Source: Dyella sedimenti (GTDB lineage Bacteria; Pseudomonadota; Gammaproteobacteria; Xanthomonadales; Rhodanobacteraceae). From it: DNA of 64,000 bases. The position numbers and the translations under genes were made by a program. Under the pieces are notes generated by a model that ran no database searches, had not been told where the DNA came from, and saw only the letters and a program-made list of their open reading frames with translations. The DNA is taken from positions 62,001 to 126,000 of the forward strand of contig NZ_JAKWJO010000010.1 of the NCBI RefSeq assembly GCF_022760995.1. Direction: 5' to 3'. Each line of letters opens with the position of its first letter. Within the stretch, counting starts at the first letter, position 1. Of the stretch, positions 18,360-26,547 are shown piece by piece.

Positions 18360-19271
18360 ATGACCCACCGTTTCCACGAATACATGGAACTGACCAAGCC
18401 GCGCGTCGTCGCGCTGCTGGTGTTCTGCGCGGTGATCGGCATGTTCCTGGCCGTGCCGGGCGTGCCGCCCTGGCGCGCCTTGGTGTTCGGCACGCTGGGC
18501 ATCTGGATGGCCTCCGGCTCCGCCGCCGCGTTCAACCACCTGATCGACCAGCGCATCGACAAGGTGATGGCGCGCACCGCGCATCGCCCGCTGGCGACCG
18601 GACATCTCACGCCGCGGCAGGTGCTCACTTTCGCGCTGGCGCTGGGCGCGTTGTCGATGCTGGTGCTGGTGCTGCTGGTGAACCCGCTGACCGCGCTGCT
18701 CACCTTCGGCGGCCTGATCGGCTACGCGGTGATCTACACCGCCTATCTCAAGCGCGCCACGCCGCAGAACATCGTGATCGGCGGCCTGGCCGGCGCGATC
18801 CCCCCGGTGCTGGGCTGGACCGCCGTCACCGGCGCGCTGCATCCATTTGCGCTGCAGCTGTGCCTGATCATCTTCGTGTGGACGCCGCCGCATTTCTGGG
18901 CGCTGGCCATCTTCCGCCGCGACGACTACTCACGCGCGCAGGTGCCGATGCTGCCGGTGACGCACGGCGTAGTGTTCACGCGCTGGCACGTGCTGTTCTA
19001 CACCATCCTGCTGGTGCTGGTGACCCTGCTGCCCGCGTTGACCGGCTACAGCGGATGGATCTACCTCGGCGGTGCCGTCGTACTGGGCGCGGGGTTCCTC
19101 TATTACGCGATCCGCCTGCTCGACCCGCCGGACGAGTTCTTCGCGATGAAGGTGTTCAACTACTCCATCGTGTACCTGATGGCACTGTTCGCCTTCCTGC
19201 TGGCCGACCATTGGCTGATGGAGCCGCTGCCGTCGCACCCGCAGGGCATGGTGTTCGAGCGCGCGGGCTGA
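18360..19271 (+). CDS. ctaB: Protoheme IX farnesyltransferase (heme O synthase)
   Basis: A 303-residue UbiA-superfamily prenyltransferase making heme O from heme B and farnesyl diphosphate. The first Asp-rich motif is NHLIDQRIDKVMART, with the family's HRPLATG just after, and VWTPPHFWALAIFRRDDYS is the second conserved loop. About nine membrane helices. It is the last gene of the assembly operon; a large hairpin-forming repeat follows 25 bp later. Confidence 0.96.
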   Translation: MTHRFHEYMELTKPRVVALLVFCAVIGMFLAVPGVPPWRALVFGTLGIWMASGSAAAFNHLIDQRIDKVMARTAHRPLATGHLTPRQVLTFALALGALSMLVLVLLVNPLTALLTFGGLIGYAVIYTAYLKRATPQNIVIGGLAGAIPPVLGWTAVTGALHPFALQLCLIIFVWTPPHFWALAIFRRDDYSRAQVPMLPVTHGVVFTRWHVLFYTILLVLVTLLPALTGYSGWIYLGGAVVLGAGFLYYAIRLLDPPDEFFAMKVFNYSIVYLMALFAFLLADHWLMEPLPSHPQGMVFERAG

Positions 19272-19296
19272 GCGCGTGTAGCGTCTGCGCTAGTCG

Positions 19297-19395
19297 GCTT
19301 ACCCCTCCCCAGCCCTCCCCTGCGTGCAGGGGAGGGAGCAGTGCATGCTTATGCTCCTCCCCCTGCTTGCAGGGGGAGGCTGGGAGGGGGTAAGC
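19297..19395. repeat. Large inverted repeat of CCCTCCCC type
   Basis: GCTTACCCCTCCCCAGCC at the left is the near reverse complement of GGCTGGGAGGGGGTAAGC at the right. Two smaller hairpins are nested inside (CTCCCCTGC-GTGCAGGGGAG and TCCCCCTGC-TTGCAGGGGGA). It lies between the convergent ctaB and HAD genes and could terminate both. Confidence 0.8.
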
Positions 19396-19421
19396 GCGCT
19401 GCGCCACCACGCAGAGCAACG

Positions 19422-20114
19422 TCAGCCCTCGCGCTCCAGCCAGTCAGCCAGCTCGCCCATGTCGCGCAGGTCCAGGTCCGGCGCCGACCCCAGCGCGCCG
19501 GGCCAGGGATGGCCGGCGCGGTTGATCCAGGCCGTGCGCAACCCCGCCTCGCGCGCACCCACCACGTCCAGTTCCGGGTCGTCGCCCACGTGCAGGATTT
19601 CCCCGGGCGCCAGCCCCAGCCGCTCGGCGGCGGCAGTGAAGATGCGCGGGTCGGGCTTGGCCACGCCGGCGTCGCGGGCACTCACGTGGTGCGCGAAGTG
19701 CGTGCGGATGCCGATGCGGTCCAGATCAGCGTTGCCGTTGGTCAGGCTGGCCACCGGCCAGCGCCCGGCGATGCGTTGCAGCGCGGGCAGGCTGTCGGGA
19801 TACAGCTCGACGCTGTTGCGGGCGGCGAAGTAGATCTCCCATAGCGTTTCCAGCGGCGCCTCGTCGATGCCGCAGTGGGCGAACGCGCGCCGCATGGTGA
19901 GGTGGCGCTGCGTGGTGAAGTCATGGGCAAGGTCGGTGCGCTCGGCGGCCACCTCGGCGCGCAGCGCGCGCATGGCCGGGATGGGCCACGCGCGCGCCAC
20001 GTCGGGATAGTGCTGGCGCAGGTACGCGTCCAGGTCGCGGTCCGCGCGCTCCAGGGCCGGCAGGACCGGCCACAGGGTGTCGTCCAGGTCGAGCGTGAGG
20101 GCGCGGATGCGCAC
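19422..20114 (-). CDS. HAD-superfamily hydrolase, YigB/YjjG-like
   Basis: A 230-residue phosphatase of the haloacid dehalogenase superfamily. Motif I is TLDLDDTLW, motif II SLTNGNADL, motif III Lys in AKPDPRIF, and motif IV GDDPELD in GEILHVGDDPELDVVGA. The closest remembered relative is E. coli YigB, an FMN and sugar phosphatase, but the substrate cannot be set from sequence. No ATG is available; GTG at 20114 fits the family N-terminus (MRIRALTLDLDDT) and lies 14 bp after the PstS-LysM stop codon. Confidence 0.88.
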   Translation of the reverse strand: MRIRALTLDLDDTLWPVLPALERADRDLDAYLRQHYPDVARAWPIPAMRALRAEVAAERTDLAHDFTTQRHLTMRRAFAHCGIDEAPLETLWEIYFAARNSVELYPDSLPALQRIAGRWPVASLTNGNADLDRIGIRTHFAHHVSARDAGVAKPDPRIFTAAAERLGLAPGEILHVGDDPELDVVGAREAGLRTAWINRAGHPWPGALGSAPDLDLRDMGELADWLEREG

Positions 20115-20128
20115 GCCGCCCTCCGCGC

Positions 20129-21385
20129 TCAGTTGCCGCTGACCTGCAATACCTGGTCCAGCTTCAGGTTGTCGCTGGAGAGATGATTCCAGCTCTTGAG
20201 CTGGGCCACCGTCACCGAATATTTCTTGGCGATGGTCGACAAGGTATCGCCCTTGGTCACCGTGTGGGTCTGGCTGGCCGTGGGGCTGGCGGTCGTCGCC
20301 ACGGCATCCGTGCTGTTGCGCACGTCCATGGCCTGCTTGGCGGCCAGCGTCTGCTCCGAGGTCGGCGCGGCGGCGGCGCCTGCGGCATAGGTGGCGCCGG
20401 GGGCGGCCACCGGCGTCGTTTCCGGTGCGGGCGCCGGGGCCGGCTCGTCCGGCATCGGGATGCCGTTCTCGGCCAGCAGCTTCTCGCGGCGGGCCTTGTC
20501 GTTCTCGGCCAGCTGCGGTGCATCGGTGTACGGCACCAACTGGTGCTGGCGGGCCAGCGCCTTCACCTGGTCGGTGTGCAGGAATTCCATGAAGGCCTGG
20601 ATCTGCGCAGTCTTGGGGTTGTTGCGGTTGGTCACCAGGTACAGCGGGGTATACAGCAGGTAGCTGCCGTCGGAGACGGTGGCCAGGCTCGGATGCACGC
20701 CATCGACGTTGACCATGCGCACCTTGGTGTTGGCGGCCACGCCGGACAGGGTGGTCACGCCCAGCGCATTCGGGTCGAGCGTCACCGCCTCTTCCAGCTT
20801 GGTGGTGTTCACGTACAGGCGCGGCGCCGCCACCGGCTGGTTGCCGCGGCCAAAGATCAGGCGGCGCAGGCTGTATTCCACGCCGTCGCCAGGGCTGGCC
20901 ACGGCGTACAGGTCGATCGGCGCGTCCTTGCCGCCCACGTCCTTCCAGTTGGTGATCTTGCCGAAGTAGATGTCGTGCAGTTGCTTGACGGTGAGGTTGG
21001 GCACGCTGTTGGACGGGTGGGTAATCATCACCAGCGCATCGAACGCCACCGGGGTGAACACCAGATCGCTCTCGGTGCCGCCCGCGCTGCCGCGCGCGCT
21101 GCCGGCCACGTCGGCCAGGCCGTGCGCCACCGCGTCCAGGCCCGAGGCGGTGTTGAACGGCTGCACGTCGATGCGGCCCTTGCCGCTCTTTTCCCAGGCC
21201 TTGCTCACATCGTCGACCACGCCGCGCGCGGTGGCGTAGTCGCCGCGCCAGACCAGGGAGGGCAGCGCGGGTGCGGCCGGCTTGGACGGCTTGGTCTTGG
21301 CCTTGCCGGCGGCGAGGGCACCGCTGGCCGCGCATGCGGTAATCAGCGCAACGAAAAACAGGCGGGAAAATCGGAAAGACGACAT
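20129..21385 (-). CDS. PstS-like periplasmic binding protein with C-terminal LysM domain
   Basis: A 418-residue exported protein. After a signal peptide (ending GALAA) comes a phosphate-binding-like domain, about 45-290, with typical segments DVAGSARGS, VMITHPSNSVPNLT, LHDIYFGKITNW, DGVEYSLRRLIFG and YLLYTPLYLVTNRNNP. A Pro/Ala-rich linker (about 320-370) leads to one LysM repeat (THTVTKGDTLSTIAKKYSV) at the C-terminus. PBP-like domains bind phosphate and LysM binds peptidoglycan, so the protein may be a wall-tethered phosphate binder. No pst transporter genes are nearby. Confidence 0.85.
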   Translation of the reverse strand: MSSFRFSRLFFVALITACAASGALAAGKAKTKPSKPAAPALPSLVWRGDYATARGVVDDVSKAWEKSGKGRIDVQPFNTASGLDAVAHGLADVAGSARGSAGGTESDLVFTPVAFDALVMITHPSNSVPNLTVKQLHDIYFGKITNWKDVGGKDAPIDLYAVASPGDGVEYSLRRLIFGRGNQPVAAPRLYVNTTKLEEAVTLDPNALGVTTLSGVAANTKVRMVNVDGVHPSLATVSDGSYLLYTPLYLVTNRNNPKTAQIQAFMEFLHTDQVKALARQHQLVPYTDAPQLAENDKARREKLLAENGIPMPDEPAPAPAPETTPVAAPGATYAAGAAAAPTSEQTLAAKQAMDVRNSTDAVATTASPTASQTHTVTKGDTLSTIAKKYSVTVAQLKSWNHLSSDNLKLDQVLQVSGN

Positions 21386-21624
21386 GGTGGTGGGGAACCC
21401 CGGAACAGGAAAAGTGGCGTTCGCGGCCGCCTTGGCCAGGCGCGCGTGCGGGAAGCGATGTGATTAGGGTATTTCAGCCAGCTCAACGGCAAACATCAAG
21501 CGAATTCGTGGGTCCGCACCGGGGAAAAACGCGACGCCGGGCACGTGGGATGGCCCCCGTTCATCGGGGGTTGCTCGTCTCAGCGCGACCTGTACGGTCG
21601 CAGTCGAGATGCGACGGCAAATGA

Positions 21625-21686
21625 CTAAGAGCCTGTTCACGATCTTCCCGTAGCCCGCGCCGGGAAAATCGTGAACAGGCTCTAAG
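21625..21686. repeat. Inverted repeat with AGAGCCTGTTCACGAT arms
   Basis: CTAAGAGCCTGTTCACGATC is answered by GATTTTCC-type sequence in reverse complement, ending TGAACAGGCTCTAAG at 21686. The arms are about 26 bp with a loop of about 10 bp. It is a hairpin element in the gap between the PstS-LysM gene and htrA. Confidence 0.8.
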
Positions 21687-21715
21687 GGTGTCCCTTGCGA
21701 GGTGGCACCTAACGA

Positions 21716-21743
21716 CGTCATCCCGGCCTGCGCCGGGATGACG
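21716..21743. repeat. CGTCATCCCGGC palindrome (REP-type hairpin)
   Basis: CGTCATCCCGGC, a 4-base loop and GCCGGGATGACG. It begins 18 bp beyond the htrA stop codon, so it probably also serves as its transcript end. A related element (ATTCCGGCG/CGCCGGAAT) lies at 26437-26456. The remainder of the 21386-21760 gap shows no gene. Confidence 0.75.
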
Positions 21744-21760
21744 AATCGGTATGGCCCCGG

Positions 21761-23131
21761 CTAGCGGATCTCCACATAGCGCACGCCATCGTCGCCCGAC
21801 ACCACCAGCACCAGCTGGCGCGGATTCACGCCGGCCAGCCGTTGCAGCGTGCGCAGGTCGGGCACGCGCAGGTTGCCAATGCCGATCACGATGTCGCTGG
21901 TCTCAAGGCCCGCCTGCGCGGCGCGGCTGTTCGGACGCACCGCGCTGATGCCCACGCCGGCGACGCCCTGGCCCCGCATGTTCTGCGGTAGCTCGCTGAA
22001 GGTGACGCCGGCCAGCCGCGGGTCCAGCTTGGCCCCGTCCAGCGTGGCCAGCTTCTCGGGCGCCAGCCGGGCAGTCACCTCGCGCGCGCTGCCGTTGCGC
22101 AGCACGGTGAGCTTCACCGTGCTGCCGATGGGCAGCAGGCCCTCGGCGTTGCGCAGCTCCTGCGCGTTGCGCAGCGGCTTGCCGTCGATGGCGATGATCA
22201 CGTCGCCCACCTGGATGTCGGCCGTCTCCGCCGCCGAGCCGGCGGTCACGCGCGTCACCACCGCGCCATTGGTGTCCTTCAGGCCCAGCACCTTGGCGAT
22301 GCGCGGGGTGATGTCCTGCGTCTCCACGCCCAGGTTGCCGCGGTTGACCTTGCCGTTGGCAATCAGCTGCTGCATCACCTCGCCGCTGAGGTTGGTCGGG
22401 ATGGCGAAGCCGATGCCCACGTTGCCGCCCGAGGGCGAGAGGATCATGGTGTTGATGCCCACCAGCTCGCCGCGCAGGTTCACCAGCGCGCCGCCGGAAT
22501 TGCCCGGGTTGATCGAGGCATCGGTCTGGATGAAGTTCTGGTAGCCCGAGCCGCCCAGGCCCGAACGGCCCAGCGCGGAGACGATGCCCGAGGTCACCGT
22601 CTGGCCCAGCCCGAACGGGTCGCCCACCGCCACCACGAAGTCGCCCACGCGCAGCCTGGACGAGTCCGCCATCGGCAGTGCCTGCAGGCCGCTGGCCTGG
22701 ATCTGCACCACCGCCACGTCGGTCTCCGGGTCGGTGCCCACCAGCTTGCCCTTGAAGTCGCGGCCGTCCTGCAAGGTCACCGTGATGTCGTCGGCACCGC
22801 CGACCACATGGTTGTTGGTAAGGATGTAGCCCTTGGCCGCATCCACGATCACGCCCGAGCCCAGGCTCTGCTCCACCCGCGAGCGGGGCACGCCGGACAG
22901 GCCGAAGAACTGGCGGAACACCGGGTCGTCGAAGAACGGGTCGCGCACCTGCACGCGGGTCTTGGTGGAGATGTTGACCACCGCGGGCGTCACTTTTTCC
23001 AGCATCGGCGCCAGCGAGGGCAGCGGTTGATCGCCTACGGCCGGCGGCAGTCCGGCGTGGCTGGCGAGCGGCGTGGCGGCCATGGCGAGCAGGCCCAGCG
23101 CGGCCAGTCGGCGGGCAAGACGGGCAAACAT
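21761..23131 (-). CDS. Deg/HtrA-family periplasmic serine protease with two PDZ domains
   Basis: A 456-residue exported protease and chaperone for misfolded envelope proteins. Signal peptide about 1-26. The trypsin-like domain has the full triad: His in LTNNHVVGGAD, Asp in DPETDVAVVQI and Ser in INPGNSGGALV. PDZ1 follows at about 255-345 (NRGNLGVETQDITP) and PDZ2 at about 365-450. The architecture matches DegQ/MucD-type proteins. Downstream is a REP hairpin. Upstream it is divergent from nrdJ with a 341-bp gap. Confidence 0.93.
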   Translation of the reverse strand: MFARLARRLAALGLLAMAATPLASHAGLPPAVGDQPLPSLAPMLEKVTPAVVNISTKTRVQVRDPFFDDPVFRQFFGLSGVPRSRVEQSLGSGVIVDAAKGYILTNNHVVGGADDITVTLQDGRDFKGKLVGTDPETDVAVVQIQASGLQALPMADSSRLRVGDFVVAVGDPFGLGQTVTSGIVSALGRSGLGGSGYQNFIQTDASINPGNSGGALVNLRGELVGINTMILSPSGGNVGIGFAIPTNLSGEVMQQLIANGKVNRGNLGVETQDITPRIAKVLGLKDTNGAVVTRVTAGSAAETADIQVGDVIIAIDGKPLRNAQELRNAEGLLPIGSTVKLTVLRNGSAREVTARLAPEKLATLDGAKLDPRLAGVTFSELPQNMRGQGVAGVGISAVRPNSRAAQAGLETSDIVIGIGNLRVPDLRTLQRLAGVNPRQLVLVVSGDDGVRYVEIR

Positions 23132-23265
23132 GCGAGAAGCTCCTTTTGCGGATCAAACAGCGGTCGTTCGACTCGGCAGGATGACAACGGTTCCATCGAG
23201 GCGAACGGCGTCGAAACCACTTTACATCGACGCATGCCGGGGGTAACGTTCACATCCGTTCGCGA

Positions 23266-23314
23266 CCACAACATCTTGTGTGGCGACGCTGGGAATCAAC
23301 CCAAGAGATGGTGT
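23266..23314 (+). promoter_or_regulatory. Pair of candidate NrdR boxes upstream of nrdJ
   Basis: Box 1, CCACAACATCTTGTGT (23266-23281), agrees with the NrdR consensus ACACWATATWTWGTGT at about 13 of 16 positions. Box 2, ACCCAAGAGATGGTGT (23299-23314), agrees at about 12. Their centres are 33 bp apart, about three helical turns, as in known NrdR-regulated promoters that carry two boxes. They lie 160-205 bp upstream of nrdJ. The consensus and spacing are recalled knowledge; binding is inferred. Confidence 0.6.
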
Positions 23315-23472
23315 CATAAAGCACTCTCAGGGGGAGTGGTCGAAGGTCGGGCAGGGAACGCGAGGGTCAGGCGGCACGCCGGCTGCGCTTCCGGTGCGGG
23401 CCTGATGCGAGCGGCTTAGCCGAATCAACGAAACCAACGGCCGCGAGGCCGTGCCGGGAGGTCAGGAAGCCG

Positions 23473-25620
23473 ATGAGCACCGCGCGTGCACCAGCCGTAA
23501 GCCGTGATAGCGCAGCCATTCCGCTGCAGCCCGCGTCGTACGACATCTGGGACAAGAAGTACCGCCTGAAGGCCAAGTCGGGCGAGCCGGTCGACGGCAG
23601 CGTCGACGAAACCTACCAGCGCGTCGCCCGTGCGCTGTCCGAGGTGGAAGCCACGCCGGAGCTGCGCGAGCACTGGTTCGAGCGCTTCCTGTGGGCGCTG
23701 CGCCGCGGGGCCATTCCCGCCGGCCGCATCACCTCCAACGCGGGCGCGCTGGCCCACAAGCCGGCCACCTCCACCATCAACTGCACCGTCTCGGGCACCA
23801 TCCGCGACTCCATGGACGACATCCTGGAGAAGGTGCACGAGGCTGGCCTCACCCTGAAGGCCGGCTGCGGCATCGGCTACGAGTTCTCCACGTTGCGCCC
23901 GCGCGGCGCCTACGTGTCGGGCGCGGGCGCCTACACCTCCGGCCCGCTGTCCTTCATGGATATCTACGACAAGATGTGCTTCACCGTCTCCTCCGCCGGC
24001 GGTCGCCGCGGCGCGCAGATGGGCACGTTCGACGTCAGCCACCCCGACGTGAAGGAATTCATCCGCGCCAAGCGCGAGGATGGCCGCCTGCGCCAGTTCA
24101 ACCTGTCCCTGCTGGTCACCGACGGCTTCATGCAGGCGGTGGAGCATGACCAGGACTGGCCGCTGGTGTTCCCGGTGCACGTGAAGGAACAGTCCGAGAT
24201 CGACCTCGCCGACCCCACCAAGGTGGTGTGGCGCGAGTGGCCCACCCACGAGAACTACGTCGAGCGCGAGGACGGCCTGGTCGCCTGCAAGATCTATGGC
24301 CACATCCGTGCGCGGCACCTGTGGGACATGATCATGGTGTCCACCTACGACTTCGCCGAGCCGGGCTTCATCCTGATCGACAAGGTCAACGAGATGAACA
24401 ACAACTGGTGGTGCGAGCACATCCGCGCCACCAACCCCTGCGGCGAGCAGCCCCTGCCGCCATACGGCTCGTGCCTGCTGGGCTCGGTCAACCTCACCAC
24501 CTTCGTGCGCGACCCGTTCGGCCCCAAGGCCCGCTTCGACTGGGACGAATACCGCGAAGTGGTGAAGATCTTCACCCGCATGCTGGACAACGTGGTGGAG
24601 ATCAACGGCCTGCCGCTGCCCCAGCAGCGCGAGGAGATTCTCTCCAAGCGCCGCCACGGCATGGGCTTCCTGGGCCTGGGTTCCACCCTCACCATGCTCA
24701 AGATGCGCTACGGCAGCGCCGACGCCGTGGCTTTCACCGAGGACGTCTCCCGCGAGATGGCCGTGGCCGGCTGGGAGGTCGCCCTCGACCTCGCCAAGGA
24801 AAAGGGCCCGGCCCCGGTGCTGGCCCGCGACTACACCGTCACCGGCGACATGCTGCGCAAGCGTCCGGAAATGGCCGCCGACGGCTACCGGGTCGGCGAC
24901 ACCATCCCTGGCCGGGTGCTGCACGCCAAGTACAGCCGCTACATGCAGCGCGTGGCCGAGGTGGCACCCAACCTGGTGGCCCAGCTCGCCGAAACCGGCG
25001 CCCGCTTCACCCATCACAGCTCGATCGCCCCCACCGGCACCATCTCGCTCTCCCTGGCCAACAACGCCAGCAACGGCATCGAGCCCAGCTTCGCCCATCA
25101 CTACTCACGCAACGTGATCCGTGAGGGCCGCAAGACCAAGGAAAAGGTGGAAGTCTTCAGTTACGAGCTGCTGGCCTACCGCGCCCTCATCAACGCGGAC
25201 GCCATGCCGTTCAGCGACGACCCCAAGTCCAAGCTGCCCGACTACTTCGTGGCCGCCGACGACATCTCGCCCAAGGAGCACGTGGACATCCAGGCCGCCG
25301 CGCAGCGCTGGGTGGACTCCTCCATCTCCAAGACGGCGAACGTCCCCACCGACTACCCCTACGAAGACTTCAAGGACATCTACTTCTACGCATACAAGCA
25401 GGGCCTCAAGGGCTGCACCACCTTCCGCTTCAACCCCGCCGCCTTCCAGGGCGTGCTGGTGAAGGAGGCCGACCTTGAGAGCACCCTCTACCGCTTCGAG
25501 TTGGAGGACGGTAGTGTTGTGGAACTGAAAGGCAACGAAGAAGTGGAATACGACGGCGAAACCCATACCGCCGCCAACCTGTTCGATGCCTTGAAGGAAG
25601 GGTATTACGGAAAGTTCTAA
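23473..25620 (+). CDS. nrdJ: Class II (adenosylcobalamin-dependent) ribonucleotide reductase, catalytic subunit
   Basis: A 715-residue protein reducing ribonucleotides to deoxyribonucleotides oxygen-independently with adenosylcobalamin. Key segments include TSTINCTVSGTIRDSM with the first active-site Cys, the loop ATNPCGEQPLPPYGSC (NPCGE thiyl Cys and Glu) and APTGTISLSLANNASNGIEP. The C-terminal redox CxxC found in single-chain NrdJ is absent; it is supplied by the separate protein at 26548. This is the split NrdJa/NrdJb arrangement known in Pseudomonas. The ATG at 23473 is preceded by GGGAGG and AGGAA. Confidence 0.95.
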   Translation: MSTARAPAVSRDSAAIPLQPASYDIWDKKYRLKAKSGEPVDGSVDETYQRVARALSEVEATPELREHWFERFLWALRRGAIPAGRITSNAGALAHKPATSTINCTVSGTIRDSMDDILEKVHEAGLTLKAGCGIGYEFSTLRPRGAYVSGAGAYTSGPLSFMDIYDKMCFTVSSAGGRRGAQMGTFDVSHPDVKEFIRAKREDGRLRQFNLSLLVTDGFMQAVEHDQDWPLVFPVHVKEQSEIDLADPTKVVWREWPTHENYVEREDGLVACKIYGHIRARHLWDMIMVSTYDFAEPGFILIDKVNEMNNNWWCEHIRATNPCGEQPLPPYGSCLLGSVNLTTFVRDPFGPKARFDWDEYREVVKIFTRMLDNVVEINGLPLPQQREEILSKRRHGMGFLGLGSTLTMLKMRYGSADAVAFTEDVSREMAVAGWEVALDLAKEKGPAPVLARDYTVTGDMLRKRPEMAADGYRVGDTIPGRVLHAKYSRYMQRVAEVAPNLVAQLAETGARFTHHSSIAPTGTISLSLANNASNGIEPSFAHHYSRNVIREGRKTKEKVEVFSYELLAYRALINADAMPFSDDPKSKLPDYFVAADDISPKEHVDIQAAAQRWVDSSISKTANVPTDYPYEDFKDIYFYAYKQGLKGCTTFRFNPAAFQGVLVKEADLESTLYRFELEDGSVVELKGNEEVEYDGETHTAANLFDALKEGYYGKF

Positions 25621-25627
25621 TATAGCG

Positions 25628-25654
25628 GCCGGCGCCTGGTTTCCAGGTGCCGGC
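25628..25654 (+). terminator. Hairpin directly after nrdJ
   Basis: GCCGGCGCCTGG-TTT-CCAGGTGCCGGC forms an 11 of 12 bp stem starting 8 bp after the stop. The following sequence is only weakly T-rich. It may attenuate read-through into the histone-like gene. Confidence 0.6.
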
Positions 25655-25736
25655 TTGCTTGCGAGAGCGACTTCCGGATGCCTAGAAGCAGGGCTCACTA
25701 CAAGTTCCAGAATCCACGTCGGAGGGGATTACACGC

Positions 25737-26309
25737 ATGTCCATCGATACCGAGTTTGATGTGAAAGAAGACGCCGTTGCGGTCGTAGACGCGCCGGTCG
25801 AGGTCCCCGTGGTCGAAGCGACCCCGGCACCCGCCCCCAAGAAGGCTCGCGCCAAGAAGGCGGCCGCAGCCAAGAAGGCTGCTCCGGCCAAGAAGGCAGC
25901 GAAGAAGGCGGCCAAGAAAGCCCCCGCCAAGAAGGCTGCGAAAAAGGCCGTGAAGAAAGCCCCCGCCAAGAAGGTCGCCAAGAAAGCGGTGAAGAAAGCC
26001 GCCGCCAAGAAGGTGGCCAAGAAGGCCGTGAAGAAGGCCGCCGCCAAGAAGGTCGCCAAGAAGGCGGTGAAGAAGGCCGCCGCCAAGAAGGTCGCCAAGA
26101 AAGCGGTGAAGAAGACCGCCGCCAAGAAGGCTGCAAAGAAGGTCAGCAGCAAAAAGACGGCCAAGAAGGCCGCAGTGAAGAAGACGGCCAAGAAGGCCGC
26201 CGGTAAGAAGACCGCCGCCAAGGCGGTCAAGAGGTCCACTGCCAGCAAGAAGGCGAGCGTGAAGAAGGCCGTGCGCAAGCCGGCCAAGAAAGCCGTCCGC
26301 CGCAAGTAA
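25737..26309 (+). CDS. Lysine/alanine-rich histone H1-like DNA-binding protein
   Basis: A 190-residue protein. Residues about 1-33 are acidic and Pro/Val-rich. The rest is almost entirely Lys, Ala and Val in short repeats (KKVAKKAVKKAA units repeated several times), ending in RKPAKKAVRRK. This is the composition of AlgP/AlgR3 and other bacterial H1-like proteins, which bind DNA non-specifically through the Lys-rich tail. It sits between the two halves of the class II ribonucleotide reductase. The repeat number is likely unstable between strains. Confidence 0.88.
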   Translation: MSIDTEFDVKEDAVAVVDAPVEVPVVEATPAPAPKKARAKKAAAAKKAAPAKKAAKKAAKKAPAKKAAKKAVKKAPAKKVAKKAVKKAAAKKVAKKAVKKAAAKKVAKKAVKKAAAKKVAKKAVKKTAAKKAAKKVSSKKTAKKAAVKKTAKKAAGKKTAAKAVKRSTASKKASVKKAVRKPAKKAVRRK

Positions 26310-26320
26310 GCCGTACCCGA

Positions 26321-26351
26321 TCCGGCCCGGCGTGCCAAACGCCGGGCCGGA
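26321..26351 (+). terminator. Strong GC-rich hairpin after the histone-like gene
   Basis: TCCGGCCCGGCG, a 7-base loop and CGCCGGGCCGGA form a perfect 12-bp stem 11 bp after the stop, followed by CCGTTTAAAA. It is a probable terminator. Confidence 0.7.
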
Positions 26352-26399
26352 CCGTTTAAAAGCCACTGTTGTGACCGCATATTTGAGTAGCTAGTCACC

Positions 26400-26456
26400 C
26401 GGCTTTTAGCTCGTCAGTCCTGCCTTTTAGCTCGTCATTCCGGCGCACGCCGGAAT
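26400..26456. repeat. Short direct repeat plus REP hairpin upstream of nrdJb
   Basis: GCTTTTAGCTCGTCAGTCC and CCTTTTAGCTCGTCATTCC are consecutive 20-21 bp direct copies. The second runs into the palindrome ATTCCGGCG-CA-CGCCGGAAT at 26437-26456. It lies in the 238-bp gap between the histone-like gene and nrdJb. Confidence 0.7.
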
Positions 26457-26547
26457 CCAGAGCCTCGATAACCAGTTTTCGCGAAGCGTACAGTTCGCTC
26501 TCCGCCCCAGGCTGCAACGCCGCCAAATCCGTCAGAGAACCAAAGTC

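Noticed and set aside
23315..23472. A cobalamin riboswitch before nrdJ, as expected for a B12 enzyme
   Set aside because: I looked for the conserved core (GCTGCCCCCGCAACTGT-like) and the B12-box end (AGACCTGCC-like). GGGCAGGGAA is present, but the rest does not follow in order. A covariance-model search would settle it.
25850..26290. Tandem repeats within the Lys-rich gene as a CRISPR-like or satellite array
   Set aside because: The repeats are in frame, encode KKVAKKAVKKAA-type units and vary at codon level, so they are a coding repeat of an H1-like protein.
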